Shown here: one piece after another, positions 16,109 through 25,091 of the stretch
How positions within the stretch are numbered: the stretch's first letter is position 1
Layout of the letters: every line of letters begins with the position of its first letter
Assembly: GCF_900142195.1 (NCBI RefSeq)
Contig: NZ_FRAB01000030.1
Span: 23,684 to 87,683 of the forward strand
Source: Paraburkholderia terricola
GTDB taxonomy: Bacteria > Pseudomonadota > Gammaproteobacteria > Burkholderiales > Burkholderiaceae
DNA length: 64,000 nucleotides
Direction: 5' to 3'
Program-made: the position numbers and the translations under genes
Notes under the pieces: model-generated
What the model saw: the letters and a program-made list of their open reading frames with translations, nothing else
Database searches by the model: none
What the model was told of the DNA's origin: nothing

Positions 16109-17392
16109 ATGAACTGGGCAGCGAGACTGATTGGCGGACGTTTCCACTATGGCTGGTTGACTGTCGCCGTGGTGTTCCTGGTATTGCTGGCGGCGGCGGG
16201 CACGCGCGCCACGCCGAGCGTGATGATGGTGCCGCTCGAGCATCAATTCGGCTGGAGCCGGGCGACGATTTCTCTCGCGATCTCGGTGAATATCGCGCTT
16301 TACGGCCTGATGGGGCCGTTCGCGGCGGCGGCGATGCAGCGCTTCGGCGTGCGTCCCACGCTGCTGGCCGCGCTCGGGACGATGGCTGCGGGCGTGGCGT
16401 TGTCGTCGCTGATGACGCATCCGTGGCAGATGGTCCTGATCTGGGGCGTGATGGTCGGCGGCTCGACGGGCGTCGCGGCGCTGTCCTTGTCCGCGACGGT
16501 GGTGACGCGCTGGTTCACCACGCGCCGCGGCCTCGTCATGGGCATTCTCACGGCCAGTTCGGCCACCGGCCAACTGGTGTTCCTGCCGATGCTCGCGGCC
16601 ATCGCCCAGCACCACGGCTGGCGCCCGGTGGTGTGGGTGGTCGCGCTGGCGGCGGCGATCGTGTTGCCGCTGGTCGCATTCCTGTTGCCGGAGCGCCCGG
16701 CCGACATGAAGCTGCGTCCGTACGGCGAACCGCACGACGCGCCCGCCGCAGCGCCCGCTACGAAGCAGAATCCGTTGGCAATCGCTTTCGGCACGCTCGC
16801 CATGGCGAGCAAGACGCGCGACTTCTGGCTGCTGTTCTTCAGTTTCTTCATCTGCGGCGCGAGTACCAACGGTTACGTCGGCACCCACCTGATCGCGATG
16901 TGCGGCGACTACGGCATGACCGAAGTGCAGGGCGCGTCGCTGCTCGCCGCGATGGGCATCTTCGATCTGTTCGGCACGACGCTTTCCGGCTGGCTCTCCG
17001 ACCGCTTCAATAGCCGCGTGCTGCTGTTCTGGTACTACGGGCTGCGCGGCTTGTCGCTGATGTATCTGCCGCACGCGTTCGGCATCGACTTCTTCGGCCT
17101 GCCGCTGTTCGCGGTGTTCTACGGCCTCGACTGGATCGCCACCGTGCCGCCCACCGTGCGTCTCGCCACCGACGTCTACGGCAAGGAAGCGGCGCCGGTG
17201 GTGTTCGGCTGGGTGGTCGCCGGCCACCAGTTGGGCGCGGCGTTCGCGGCGCTCGGCGCCGGCATGCTGCGCGCGAGCCTCGGTACGTACACGGTGGCGT
17301 CGATGATTTCGGGCGGCCTGTGTCTCGTCGCCGCCGTGATCGTGTTGCGCATCAACCGGCCCGCCAAGGTGCCGGAACCGCAGGCGATCTAA
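16109..17392 (+). CDS. MFS transporter
   Basis: The 427-residue protein is a 12-helix major facilitator with a central polar loop (about 205-225, PYGEPHDAPAAAPATKQ). It has an MFS motif-A equivalent (SGWLSDRFNSRVLLFWYYGLRG) between helices 8 and 9. Overall it looks like monocarboxylate or oxalate/formate-type porters. The ATG at 16109 has a GGAG ribosome site 7 bases upstream and is preferred over a GTG at 16091. It is divergent from a TetR regulator with a shared operator, so substrate uptake or efflux is probably inducible. Confidence 0.88.
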   Translation: MNWAARLIGGRFHYGWLTVAVVFLVLLAAAGTRATPSVMMVPLEHQFGWSRATISLAISVNIALYGLMGPFAAAAMQRFGVRPTLLAALGTMAAGVALSSLMTHPWQMVLIWGVMVGGSTGVAALSLSATVVTRWFTTRRGLVMGILTASSATGQLVFLPMLAAIAQHHGWRPVVWVVALAAAIVLPLVAFLLPERPADMKLRPYGEPHDAPAAAPATKQNPLAIAFGTLAMASKTRDFWLLFFSFFICGASTNGYVGTHLIAMCGDYGMTEVQGASLLAAMGIFDLFGTTLSGWLSDRFNSRVLLFWYYGLRGLSLMYLPHAFGIDFFGLPLFAVFYGLDWIATVPPTVRLATDVYGKEAAPVVFGWVVAGHQLGAAFAALGAGMLRASLGTYTVASMISGGLCLVAAVIVLRINRPAKVPEPQAI

Positions 17393-17435
17393 GGCCGCGC
17401 CCCGCGCGCGGGGTACGGCGAAGCGAAGCCGGACC

Positions 17436-17456
17436 AACGGCCCCACTGGGGCCGTT
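17436..17456 (+). terminator. Hairpin after the MFS gene
   Basis: AACGGCCCC (17436-17444) pairs perfectly with GGGGCCGTT (17448-17456) around a 3-base loop. It lacks a T-run, so termination would be weak. Confidence 0.45.
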
Positions 17457-17577
17457 CGCATTCCAGCCGACGCAAAAACCAACCCGCATAGGATGAAGCG
17501 CGCGCGGCGAAGCCCGGTTATGCTATGTGACCCCGGGCAGCCGCCCGTCGACCATGAATTTCGACCGAGAGAAGCGC

Positions 17578-18171
17578 ATGACCAACAAACCCGCCCCTAC
17601 CGAAGTCGCCATCCACGAGTTGATTGCAGGCCGCTGGAGCCCGCGCGCTTATTCGAGCGAGCCGGTGAGCCGCGACAACCTGCGTTCCGTGCTCGAGGCG
17701 GCTCGCTGGGCGCCGTCTTCGTATAACGCGCAGCCGTGGCGTTTCGTCGTATTCGACCGCAGCGTCGACGAAGTCTCGTTCAAGCAGGCCTTCGCCACGC
17801 TGGTGCCGTTCAATCAGGGCTGGAATGCGCAGGTGCCGGTGCTGATCGCGGTGACCACGCACACGCTCACGAGCAAGGGCGAAGTGAATCGCTGCGCACC
17901 CTACGATGCGGGCGCGGCGGCGATGGCGCTGGTGTTGCAGGCACACGCGCTCGGCCTCGCCGCGCATCAGATGAGCGGCTTCGATCCGAATGCGTTCCGC
18001 GCGGCATTCCAGCTCCCGAAGGACGTTGAAGTGATCGCGATGATCGCGCTTGGCCATTACGGCGAGGTCGACAAGCTGGACCCGGTGCTGCGTGAGCGGG
18101 AGAAATCGGCGCGTCAGCGTCTGCCGCTGGCGGACATCGCTTACGGCGGCGGCTGGAAGAAGGCCTTCTGA
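17578..18171 (+). CDS. Nitroreductase family FMN oxidoreductase
   Basis: The 197-residue protein fits the nitroreductase fold: RWSPRAYSSEPVSRDNL at the FMN phosphate site, ARWAPSSYNAQPWRF as the flavin-binding motif, and AMIALGHYGE near the C-terminus. Such enzymes use NAD(P)H to reduce nitro compounds, quinones or flavins, usually as homodimers. The ATG at 17578 has a GAGAGAAG ribosome site; an ATG at 17554 is less likely. Its native substrate is not deducible. Confidence 0.92.
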   Translation: MTNKPAPTEVAIHELIAGRWSPRAYSSEPVSRDNLRSVLEAARWAPSSYNAQPWRFVVFDRSVDEVSFKQAFATLVPFNQGWNAQVPVLIAVTTHTLTSKGEVNRCAPYDAGAAAMALVLQAHALGLAAHQMSGFDPNAFRAAFQLPKDVEVIAMIALGHYGEVDKLDPVLREREKSARQRLPLADIAYGGGWKKAF

Positions 18172-18197
18172 GCGGTTCGCCGCCCAGGCGGTGATGG

Positions 18198-18228
18198 AAA
18201 AACGCGCGGCGCCGACCGCGCGTTTTTT
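18198..18228. terminator. Bidirectional terminator between nitroreductase and MFS genes
   Basis: AAAAACGCGCGG (18198-18209) pairs with CCGCGCGTTTTT (18216-18227) around a 6-base loop. T-runs on both strands make it work for both converging genes; it overlaps the stop codon of the minus-strand transporter. Confidence 0.88.
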
Positions 18229-19702
18229 ATTCCTCGTCGTCCAGCACGCTCGACAGCGGCCTCGCGACGTGCTCGAGCGACCTGCGCTCGGCATCCACGC
18301 CCCAGATCGCCGCGATCACCGCGGCCGCGAGCATCAGCGCCGAGCCGACCAGATAGCCCGAAAACACCTCGCTGCGCTGATGCGTGTCGATCAGCCTGCC
18401 GAAGAACGCCGGGCCCGCGATGCCGCCCAGCGCCGTGCCGAATGCGTAAAACACCGCGATCGCCAGCGCGCGGATTTCCAGTGGAAACGATTCGCTGACC
18501 GTCAGATACGCCGAACTCGCGGCCGCCGACGCGAAGAAGAAAATCACCATCCATGCGATCGTCTGCGTGACGACGGTGAGCATGTGCTGCTCGAACAGGT
18601 AGCCGCTCAGCGTCAGCAGAACCGCGGATATGCCGTAGGTCGCCGCGATCATCTTGCGCCTTCCAATGACGTCGAAAAGCCGGCCGAGCACCAGCGGTCC
18701 GAGGAAATTGCCGAGCGCGAAGGGCAGCAGATACCAGCCGATATGCGCGGGCGGCACCTGGTAAAAATCGGTGAGCACGAGCGCGTAGGTGAAGAAGATC
18801 GCGTTGTAGAAGAACGCCTGCGCGGTCATCAGCGACAGCCCGACCAGCGCGCGGCGCCGATGCACGTTGAAAAGCGTGTGGAACACCTCGCGCAGCGGCG
18901 TATGTCCGCGTGCGCGCAGCCGCAGCGCAATGAGTTCGTGGTCCACGAGCGTGTGACCCTCGCGGCGAAAGCGCGTTTCGAGCGCTTCGACGATCGAGCG
19001 CGCGTCGGGCTCGCCACCGCGGGTCAGGAGCCAGCGCGGGCTTTCCGGCACCCAGACACGCATCGGCAAGATCACCAGCGCCAGCACCGCGCCGATGAAA
19101 AAGCACGCGCGCCAGCCCCAATCAGGCGGCAGCAGATTCGGATCGAGCAGCACCAGCGAGCCCGCCGCACCCAGCCCCGCGCCGACCCAGAAGGTGCCGT
19201 TGATGCCGAGATCGGTCCAGCCGCGCACGCGGGCCGGCGTGAATTCCTGGATTGTCGAATTGATCGCCGTATATTCCCCGCCGATACCCGCGCCGGTCAG
19301 AAAGCGAAACAGCAGGAAACTGGCCAGATTCCACGAAAACGCGGTTGCCGCCGTGGCGGCCAGATAGAGCGCGAGCGTGATGAAGAACAGCTTGCGACGG
19401 CCGAGCCGGTCGGTCATCCAGCCGAAGCCGAGTGCCCCGAGCACGGCGCCGGCGATGTAAGCACTACCGGCGAGGCCCACGTCCGCGTTCGTGAATTGCA
19501 ACGTGGGGCTCGCCTTCAACGCGCTCGCCACCGCGCCCGCCAGCGTCACTTCGAGACCGTCGAGCAGCCACGTCACGCCCAACGCCACGACGATCAGCGA
19601 GTGAAAGCGGCCCCACGGCAAGCGGTCCAGCCGCGAAGGCAGGTCCGTTTCGACGACGGCGGTGTTTTTTTCGCGGACGGCGGCGGTTGGCGGCGCGCTC
19701 AT
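18227..19702 (-). CDS. MFS transporter, sugar/organic-acid porter type
   Basis: The 491-residue protein has twelve predicted helices with the motif GWMTDRLGRRKLFFITL between helices 2 and 3 and its repeat LGRLFDVIGRRKMIAATYG in the second half. WVPESPRWLLTRGG before the central loop is the PESPRW signature of the sugar porter/metabolite:H+ symporter group. The central loop (about 230-285) is charged. No catabolic genes are next to it, so the substrate is open. It is divergent from the Hsp70-like gene. Confidence 0.88.
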   Translation of the reverse strand: MSAPPTAAVREKNTAVVETDLPSRLDRLPWGRFHSLIVVALGVTWLLDGLEVTLAGAVASALKASPTLQFTNADVGLAGSAYIAGAVLGALGFGWMTDRLGRRKLFFITLALYLAATAATAFSWNLASFLLFRFLTGAGIGGEYTAINSTIQEFTPARVRGWTDLGINGTFWVGAGLGAAGSLVLLDPNLLPPDWGWRACFFIGAVLALVILPMRVWVPESPRWLLTRGGEPDARSIVEALETRFRREGHTLVDHELIALRLRARGHTPLREVFHTLFNVHRRRALVGLSLMTAQAFFYNAIFFTYALVLTDFYQVPPAHIGWYLLPFALGNFLGPLVLGRLFDVIGRRKMIAATYGISAVLLTLSGYLFEQHMLTVVTQTIAWMVIFFFASAAASSAYLTVSESFPLEIRALAIAVFYAFGTALGGIAGPAFFGRLIDTHQRSEVFSGYLVGSALMLAAAVIAAIWGVDAERRSLEHVARPLSSVLDDEE

Positions 19703-19892
19703 TGCTCAAAGTCTCCTCAGTGTCATAAATTGGCGGCGTAACCTGTTGGCGTGAGCAATTTGCGTTCCGCCCGACAGGCCTGTGGGTTTTGTTGCGGATG
19801 CCCGGAAGCGTCAGTTGATGCCCGTTGGGATTTCGTGATACAAAGCCGCTCCCCCCTTCTGTCCGCGCCAGCCGTGAGCGGCGATTCCTGCC

Positions 19893-21143
19893 ATGAACTA
19901 TTGCGCGATCGACTTCGGTACTTCCAACTCGGCTGTGGCTGTTCCCGACGGCGCGGCGCTGAAGCTCGCGCCGGTCGAGGGCGCCTATACGACGCTGCCC
20001 ACCTCGGTGTTTTTCAACACCGACGAAGACACCCGCGAATTCGGGCGTGCCGCGCTGGCAGCGTATATCGACGGTTTCGACGGCCGCCTGATGCGCTCCA
20101 TGAAGAGCATTCTGGGCTCGCCGCTCGCCGAGAATTCGACCGAGTTGGGCGACGGTTCGGCGATCAAGTACACCGAGGTTATCGCGATTTTTCTGGATCA
20201 CCTCAAGCGGTCGGCGGAAAAAAGCGCCAGCGGGCCGATCAATCGCGCGGTGCTGGGCCGCCCGGTGTTTTTCGTCGACGACGATCCGCGCGCCGATCAG
20301 ATGGCGCAGCAGCAACTCGAAGCGGCGGCGCGCTCGGTTGGTCTGCGGGAAATTCACTTTCAGTATGAGCCGATCGCCGCCGCGTTCGACTACGAATCGC
20401 ATCTGACGGCGGAAGGACTCGTGCTGGTGGCGGACATCGGCGGCGGCACCTCGGACTTTTCGTTGGTGCGCGTCGGGCCGGAGCGGATGAAGCGCGTCGA
20501 GCGCAAGGACGATGTGCTGGCCCATCACGGCGTGCACGTCGCGGGCACCGATTTCGACCGCCGCGTCGAATTGGCGACGATCCTGCGCGAACTCGGCTAT
20601 CAGGCGCTCGACCCGGAAGGCCGCGAAATTCCGAACCGGGTTTATTTCGATCTGGCGACCTGGCATCTGATCAACACCGTCTACGCGCCGAAGCGCGTCG
20701 GCGAACTCGCGCTGATGCGGCATCTGTTCACCGAGGTCAAGCATCACGACCGCCTGATGCGTGTCGTGGAGCGCCGCCTGGGGCATGCGCTCGCGGCGCA
20801 CGCCGAAGAGGCGAAGATCGGCGTGGCGGCGGGCGGCGAAACCGTGATCGATCTCGACGAAGTGGAAGACGACCTGCGCCTCGCCTTCGACGAAGCGCAG
20901 TTGATCAAGGCCGGCCAGGACGAGACGCGCCGCATCGTGCAGGCCGCACGCGACACGGTGCAGGCGGCCGGCATCGCCACGCGCGACGTCAGCGCGATTT
21001 ACTTCACGGGCGGCTCGACCGGTTTGGCGTTTCTATCGGGTGCATTGGCGACTGCATTTCCAGACGCCAAAGCGGTATTCGGCGACCGTCTCGCCAGTGT
21101 CGCGACGGGCCTCGGTATTCACGCGCGGCGTCTGTTCGGATAA
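19893..21143 (+). CDS. YegD-like Hsp70 family protein
   Basis: The 416-residue protein contains an actin-like ATPase domain with phosphate 1 motif IDFGTSNSAVAV, phosphate 2 motif VADIGGGTSDFSLV and adenosine motif IYFTGGSTGLAFL. It is much shorter than DnaK (about 640 residues) and lacks the substrate-binding lid, as in E. coli YegD. These short homologues are of unknown role; no DnaJ or GrpE partner lies nearby. A terminator shared with the cold-shock gene follows 60 bases downstream. Confidence 0.9.
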   Translation: MNYCAIDFGTSNSAVAVPDGAALKLAPVEGAYTTLPTSVFFNTDEDTREFGRAALAAYIDGFDGRLMRSMKSILGSPLAENSTELGDGSAIKYTEVIAIFLDHLKRSAEKSASGPINRAVLGRPVFFVDDDPRADQMAQQQLEAAARSVGLREIHFQYEPIAAAFDYESHLTAEGLVLVADIGGGTSDFSLVRVGPERMKRVERKDDVLAHHGVHVAGTDFDRRVELATILRELGYQALDPEGREIPNRVYFDLATWHLINTVYAPKRVGELALMRHLFTEVKHHDRLMRVVERRLGHALAAHAEEAKIGVAAGGETVIDLDEVEDDLRLAFDEAQLIKAGQDETRRIVQAARDTVQAAGIATRDVSAIYFTGGSTGLAFLSGALATAFPDAKAVFGDRLASVATGLGIHARRLFG

Positions 21144-21203
21144 ACCCGAATCACCAATCACATACTGCGAAGATAATCAGCGCATAGCATTGCGACGAAT
21201 ATA

Positions 21204-21231
21204 AAAAAACCCCGCCGAGGCGGGGTTTTTT
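21204..21231. terminator. Bidirectional terminator between Hsp70-like and csp genes
   Basis: AAAAAACCCCGC (21204-21215) pairs perfectly with GCGGGGTTTTTT (21220-21231) around CGAG, giving T-runs on both strands for the two converging genes. Confidence 0.92.
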
Positions 21232-21254
21232 GCGTCCTGAAGGGAGCGCTCTGC

Positions 21255-21458
21255 TTACACCGGCTTGATGTTGGCAGCTTGCTTGCCCTTCGGGCCCGTC
21301 TTCACTTCAAACGTGACCTTTTGGTTTTCTTGCAGCGTCTTGAAGCCTTCCGTGCGGATTTCCGAGAAATGCGCGAACAGATCTTCGCCGCCGCCGTCCG
21401 GCGTGATGAAGCCAAAGCCCTTTGCGTCATTGAACCACTTGACGGTACCGGTTTCCAT
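21255..21458 (-). CDS. Cold-shock protein (CspA family)
   Basis: The 67-residue protein is one OB-fold cold-shock domain with both RNA-binding motifs, KGFGFI (RNP1) and LFAHFS (RNP2). It binds single-stranded RNA and DNA and melts mRNA secondary structure. The start METGTVKWFND is the standard one, with an AGGAAC ribosome site upstream; an extension reading from 21575 is not typical. A good promoter about 140 bases upstream gives a long 5' leader, as is known for cold-inducible csp mRNAs. Confidence 0.96.
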   Translation of the reverse strand: METGTVKWFNDAKGFGFITPDGGGEDLFAHFSEIRTEGFKTLQENQKVTFEVKTGPKGKQAANIKPV

Positions 21459-21605
21459 ATTACTTGTTCCTAAAGATGGTAAATAAGGCCGAAGCCCAAT
21501 GGGTGCATGAAAATCAAGGAAGGGGGTAATGGGACCAACCGGAGTACCGTTGATGGGCGAACTACGAAAGACCAATTCACTCGCCGCTTGAAATCCTGCC
21601 CGGAC

Positions 21606-21634
21606 GTTATACGGCGATTTTGAGAGAAGGTCAA
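21606..21634 (-). promoter_or_regulatory. Sigma-70 promoter of the csp gene with long 5' leader
   Basis: On the minus strand, -35 TTGACC (21634-21629) is separated by 17 bases from -10 TATAAC (21611-21606). Transcription would start near 21599, leaving a 5' leader of about 140 bases before the ATG at 21458, similar in length to the E. coli cspA leader that controls cold expression. The rest of this intergenic region, 21635-21877, holds no gene; it contains the start region of the plus-strand permease. Confidence 0.8.
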
Positions 21635-21877
21635 CACTCTCGCCGCATCTTTACAAAATTTCGGTATGGCAAGGTGGGACGTCCTTACAAAGCTTTCCGT
21701 TTGTCTGATCTTTTTTGTCAGGGACAACCCTTGGTTTGGCTGCAGGCGGCGGGGGCAACCGTTAAACTACGCGCCCCGCACCGGTTGCGCCGGTTGCGCA
21801 TGCATGCACGTCACCGTCCGCAGCGTCACAAGCGATGTCTCGCGGTGCCGACACATGGTTCTGATACAGGAGAGGAT

Positions 21878-23473
21878 GTGAAAAGTTCTATACAACGGAA
21901 CATCGGGCCGTTTGCGTTGCTGCTGACCGGCCTGGGTTCGATCATCGGCTCGGGCTGGCTATTCGGCGCGTGGAAAGCCGCCAAGATCGCCGGTCCTGCC
22001 GCCATTTGCGCATGGGTCATCGGGGCGGTCGTGATTCTCGCAATCGCGTTGACCTACGCCGAACTCGGCGCGATGTTTCCGGAATCGGGCGGCATGGTGC
22101 GCTACGCGCGCTATTCGCATGGCGCGCTCGTGGGTTTCATTAGCGCGTGGGCAAACTGGATCGCCATCGTCTCGGTGATTCCGATCGAGGCCGAGGCGTC
22201 CATTCAGTACATGAGCACCTGGCCCTATGCATGGGCGCAGGCGTTGTTCGTGAACGGGGAATTAACCACCGATGGGCTCCTGCTGTCCGCCGCGTTGGTG
22301 GTGATTTACTTCCTGTTGAATTACTGGGGCGTGAAGCTCTTCGCTCGCGCCAATTCGGCCATCACGATCTTCAAGTTCCTGATTCCGGGCGCGACGATTG
22401 TCGGCTTGATGATGGCGGGCTTCCACAAGGAAAACTTCGGCGAAGCGAGCACGTTCGCGCCGTACGGCTGGTCGGCGGTGCTGACCGCGGTGGCGACGAG
22501 CGGCATCGTGTTCGCGTTCAACGGTTTCCAGAGCCCGATCAATCTGGCCGGCGAGGCGCGCAATCCGAGCAAGAGCGTGCCGTTCGCGGTGATCGGCTCG
22601 ATCCTGCTCGCGCTGGTGATCTACGTGCTGCTGCAGGTTGCGTATATCGGCGCGGTGAGCCCAAGCGACGTGATGAAGGGTTGGGGCCATTTCAACTTTG
22701 CTTCGCCGTTCGCCGAACTGGCGATCGCGCTGAACCTGAACTGGCTCGCCATCCTGCTCTACGTCGACGCGTTCGTCAGCCCGAGCGGCACCGGCACGAC
22801 CTACATGGCGACCACGACCCGCATGATCTATGCGATGGAGCGCAACAACACCATGCCGAAGATGTTCGGCAATGTGCACCCGTTCTACGGCGTGCCGCGT
22901 CAGGCGATGTGGTTCAACCTGCTGGTGTCGTTCATTTTCCTGTTCTTCTTCCGCGGCTGGAGTTCGCTTGCGGCCGTGATTTCGGTCGCGACCGTGATCT
23001 CGTACCTGACCGGCCCGATCAGCCTGATGGCGCTGCGCCGCGCGGCGACCGACCTGGAGCGTCCGCTGCACATTGCGGGCATGCAGATCATTGCGCCGTT
23101 CGCCTTCGTGTGCGCGTCGTTGATCCTGTACTGGGCCCGGTGGCCGCTGACGGGCGAAATCATTCTGCTGATGGTCGTGGCGCTGCCGGTGTACTTCTAC
23201 TTCCAGGCGAAGTCCGGTTTCGGCGGCTGGGGACGCGATCTGAAGGCGGCGTGGTGGCTCGTGGCCTACCTGCCGATCATGGCCGTTCTGTCGCTGATCG
23301 GCAGTAAGGAGTTCGGCGGTCTGGGCGTTTTGCCGTACGGCTGGGACATGCTCGTGGTGATCGCGTTCTCACTGGTGTTTTATTACTGGGGCGTGCGCAG
23401 CGGATATCGCTCGGAGTACTTGGACGAGCGTGACGTTCACGACGAGGTGCTCGAAGAGATGGCGGTGCATTAA
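21878..23473 (+). CDS. APC family amino-acid permease
   Basis: The 531-residue protein is a membrane permease of the amino acid-polyamine-organocation superfamily with about 12-14 helices. The helix 1 motif TGLGSIIGSGWLFG and PESGGMVRYARYSHG in helix 3 are diagnostic. The start is taken as GTG at 21878 because AGGAGAGG precedes it at the right distance and the protein then begins MKSSIQRNIG. It resembles aspartate:proton symporter-like members, but the substrate is a guess. A strong bidirectional terminator follows. Confidence 0.9.
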   Translation: MKSSIQRNIGPFALLLTGLGSIIGSGWLFGAWKAAKIAGPAAICAWVIGAVVILAIALTYAELGAMFPESGGMVRYARYSHGALVGFISAWANWIAIVSVIPIEAEASIQYMSTWPYAWAQALFVNGELTTDGLLLSAALVVIYFLLNYWGVKLFARANSAITIFKFLIPGATIVGLMMAGFHKENFGEASTFAPYGWSAVLTAVATSGIVFAFNGFQSPINLAGEARNPSKSVPFAVIGSILLALVIYVLLQVAYIGAVSPSDVMKGWGHFNFASPFAELAIALNLNWLAILLYVDAFVSPSGTGTTYMATTTRMIYAMERNNTMPKMFGNVHPFYGVPRQAMWFNLLVSFIFLFFFRGWSSLAAVISVATVISYLTGPISLMALRRAATDLERPLHIAGMQIIAPFAFVCASLILYWARWPLTGEIILLMVVALPVYFYFQAKSGFGGWGRDLKAAWWLVAYLPIMAVLSLIGSKEFGGLGVLPYGWDMLVVIAFSLVFYYWGVRSGYRSEYLDERDVHDEVLEEMAVH

Positions 23474-23510
23474 CGGGCCGCGATTCGATTGGTGTTGGCA
23501 TTCGTATGGA

Positions 23511-23550
23511 AAAAAGCCCGCCTTGAGGTTGACTCAAGGCGGGTTTTTTT
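23511..23550. terminator. Bidirectional terminator between permease and dioxygenase genes
   Basis: CCCGCCTTGAG (23517-23527) pairs perfectly with CTCAAGGCGGG (23533-23543) around GTTGA. Seven T follow on the plus strand, and the A-run on the left gives T on the minus strand. Confidence 0.92.
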
Positions 23551-23568
23551 ACGGGCGTCACTTTTACG

Positions 23569-24354
23569 TCACGCGCTGCCAAACACGTAATTCGTCATGG
23601 CGAGCGTTCGCTGATAGGTGCCGAGCGATTGAATTGCCAGCGAATAATCGTCGTCGGCGGCGCCCAATGCGGCGAATACGGGCAGCAGATGCTCGTCGGT
23701 CGGATGCATCAGCGCCGCGTGCGGCGCCTGGCGACGGTAGTCGAGCAGCGCGTCGAGGTCGTGCGCCGCAAGCTTGTCCTCGAACCAGCCAGTGAATTCA
23801 GCGACGCGCGGGTCGGCGTCTTCGGGGCGCGCCGAAAAGTCGGCGGCGCGCAGGTTGTGCGTGATCTGGCCGGAGCCGATCACCATCACGCCTTCGTCTC
23901 TCAGCGCGCGCAGCGCACGGCCGATGCGGAAGTGATGCGCCGCGTTCATGTGCGGCTGGATCGACAACTGCGCGACCGGCACGTCGGCGTCCGGGAACAT
24001 CAGCAGCATCGGCACCCATGCGCCGTGATCGAGGCCGTGTGGTTCGGTATCGGTGGCGATGTCGTTTTCACCGAGCAGCAGGGCGGCACGGCGCGCGACA
24101 TCGGGCGCGCCCGGTGCCGGATACCGGATCTCATACAGCTGACGCGGAAAACCGTAGAAGTCGTGGATGGTTTCCGGCGCCGTGGACGTGCTGGCCACCG
24201 GCCGCGCCGTGCCCCAGTGAGCCGACAGCATCAGCACGGCTTCGGGACGCGGCAGTTGCGCGCCGAGTACGCCGAATTCGGCGGACGGCAGCGAGGGGTC
24301 GATCGGCAGCGTGGGCGCGCCGTGGGAAAGAAAAAGCGAAGGCAGGCGGTTCAT
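23569..24354 (-). CDS. DODA-type extradiol dioxygenase (YgiD-like)
   Basis: The 261-residue protein matches the 4,5-DOPA dioxygenase/LigB-like family: SLFLSHGAPTLPID with a metal-ligand His, LMLSAHWGT, GLDHGAWVPMLLMFP and IGSGQITHNL near residue 160. These enzymes open catechol rings using a single Fe or Zn; the E. coli YgiD homologue acts on L-DOPA. No Shine-Dalgarno is visible; instead a 9-bp inverted repeat lies right up against the start codon (24354-24402), which may be regulatory. Confidence 0.9.
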   Translation of the reverse strand: MNRLPSLFLSHGAPTLPIDPSLPSAEFGVLGAQLPRPEAVLMLSAHWGTARPVASTSTAPETIHDFYGFPRQLYEIRYPAPGAPDVARRAALLLGENDIATDTEPHGLDHGAWVPMLLMFPDADVPVAQLSIQPHMNAAHHFRIGRALRALRDEGVMVIGSGQITHNLRAADFSARPEDADPRVAEFTGWFEDKLAAHDLDALLDYRRQAPHAALMHPTDEHLLPVFAALGAADDDYSLAIQSLGTYQRTLAMTNYVFGSA

Positions 24355-24402
24355 GGTAGCAACGCAGCCGGGTGCGGCGGCGCGGAGATTGGATTGCTAC
24401 CA
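24354..24402 (-). promoter_or_regulatory. Inverted repeat at the dioxygenase start
   Basis: TGGTAGCAA (24354-24362) is exactly complementary to TTGCTACCA (24394-24402). On the minus strand the proximal arm touches the ATG, and the distal arm overlaps TATATT, a -10-like hexamer. It could be an operator, or an mRNA hairpin that hides the translation start. Confidence 0.5.
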
Positions 24403-24466
24403 ATATAAGTCCGCACTGATCTTTGATAAACGGCGGAAAGCGGAATTGATTGCGTCGCAATCGTTA

Positions 24467-25063
24467 CTAATCCGCGCCGTGCAATCCTTGCCACGCCGGC
24501 GACAAGGCCGGTCCGAGCGCGAACAGATCCAGCACGCGCGACACGGTGTGATCGACCATCTCGTCGATCGACTTGGGTTGGTTGTAAAAGGCGGGCAAGG
24601 GTGGAAAGATGACGCCGCCCATTTCGGTGACGGCCGTCATATTGCGCAGATGCGCGAGATTGAACGGCGTTTCCCGCACGAGGAGAACGAGCCGGCGGCG
24701 CTCCTTCAGCGTGACATCGGCGGCGCGCGTGATCAGATTGTCGGAAAAACCGTGCGCGATGCTCGCGAGCGTTTTCATCGAGCAGGGGGCGACCACCATG
24801 CCTTCTGTCGCGAACGAGCCGGATGCGATGCTCGCGCCCACGTCGCGCACCGAATGGACGACATCCGCGAGCGGATGCACGTCATCTCTGGACAACTGGA
24901 GTTCGTGCCGGATATTGAGCCAGCCAGCGCTGGAAATCAGCAGGTGGCTCTCGACGCCGCCCAGCTTGCGCAACGTCTCGAGCAAGCGGATACCGTAGAT
25001 GGCGCCGGTCGCACCGGTGATCGCGACGATCAGCCGGCGTGGCGCCGCAGTGGGTGTTTCCAT
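24467..25063 (-). CDS. ubiX: Flavin prenyltransferase UbiX
   Basis: The 198-residue protein makes prenylated FMN, the cofactor of UbiD-type decarboxylases in ubiquinone synthesis. It shows IVAITGATGAIYGIRLLETL at the N-terminus, the IASGSFATEGMVVAPCSMKTLASIA core, and RRRLVLLVRETPFN, whose Arg and Glu contact the prenyl phosphate and flavin. I place the start at 25063 (METPTAAPRR) because an upstream ATG would overlap grxD. It is the last gene of the hemA-prfA-prmC-grxD-ubiX series on the minus strand. Confidence 0.94.
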   Translation of the reverse strand: METPTAAPRRLIVAITGATGAIYGIRLLETLRKLGGVESHLLISSAGWLNIRHELQLSRDDVHPLADVVHSVRDVGASIASGSFATEGMVVAPCSMKTLASIAHGFSDNLITRAADVTLKERRRLVLLVRETPFNLAHLRNMTAVTEMGGVIFPPLPAFYNQPKSIDEMVDHTVSRVLDLFALGPALSPAWQGLHGAD

Positions 25064-25091
25064 GGCTCGCGGCGCCTTGTGGGGCAAAGGC

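Noticed and set aside
18050..19741. A 563-codon plus-strand frame opposite the second MFS gene
   Set aside because: It is the high-GC antisense shadow of a clear 12-helix transporter; the product is Arg/His/Gln-rich.
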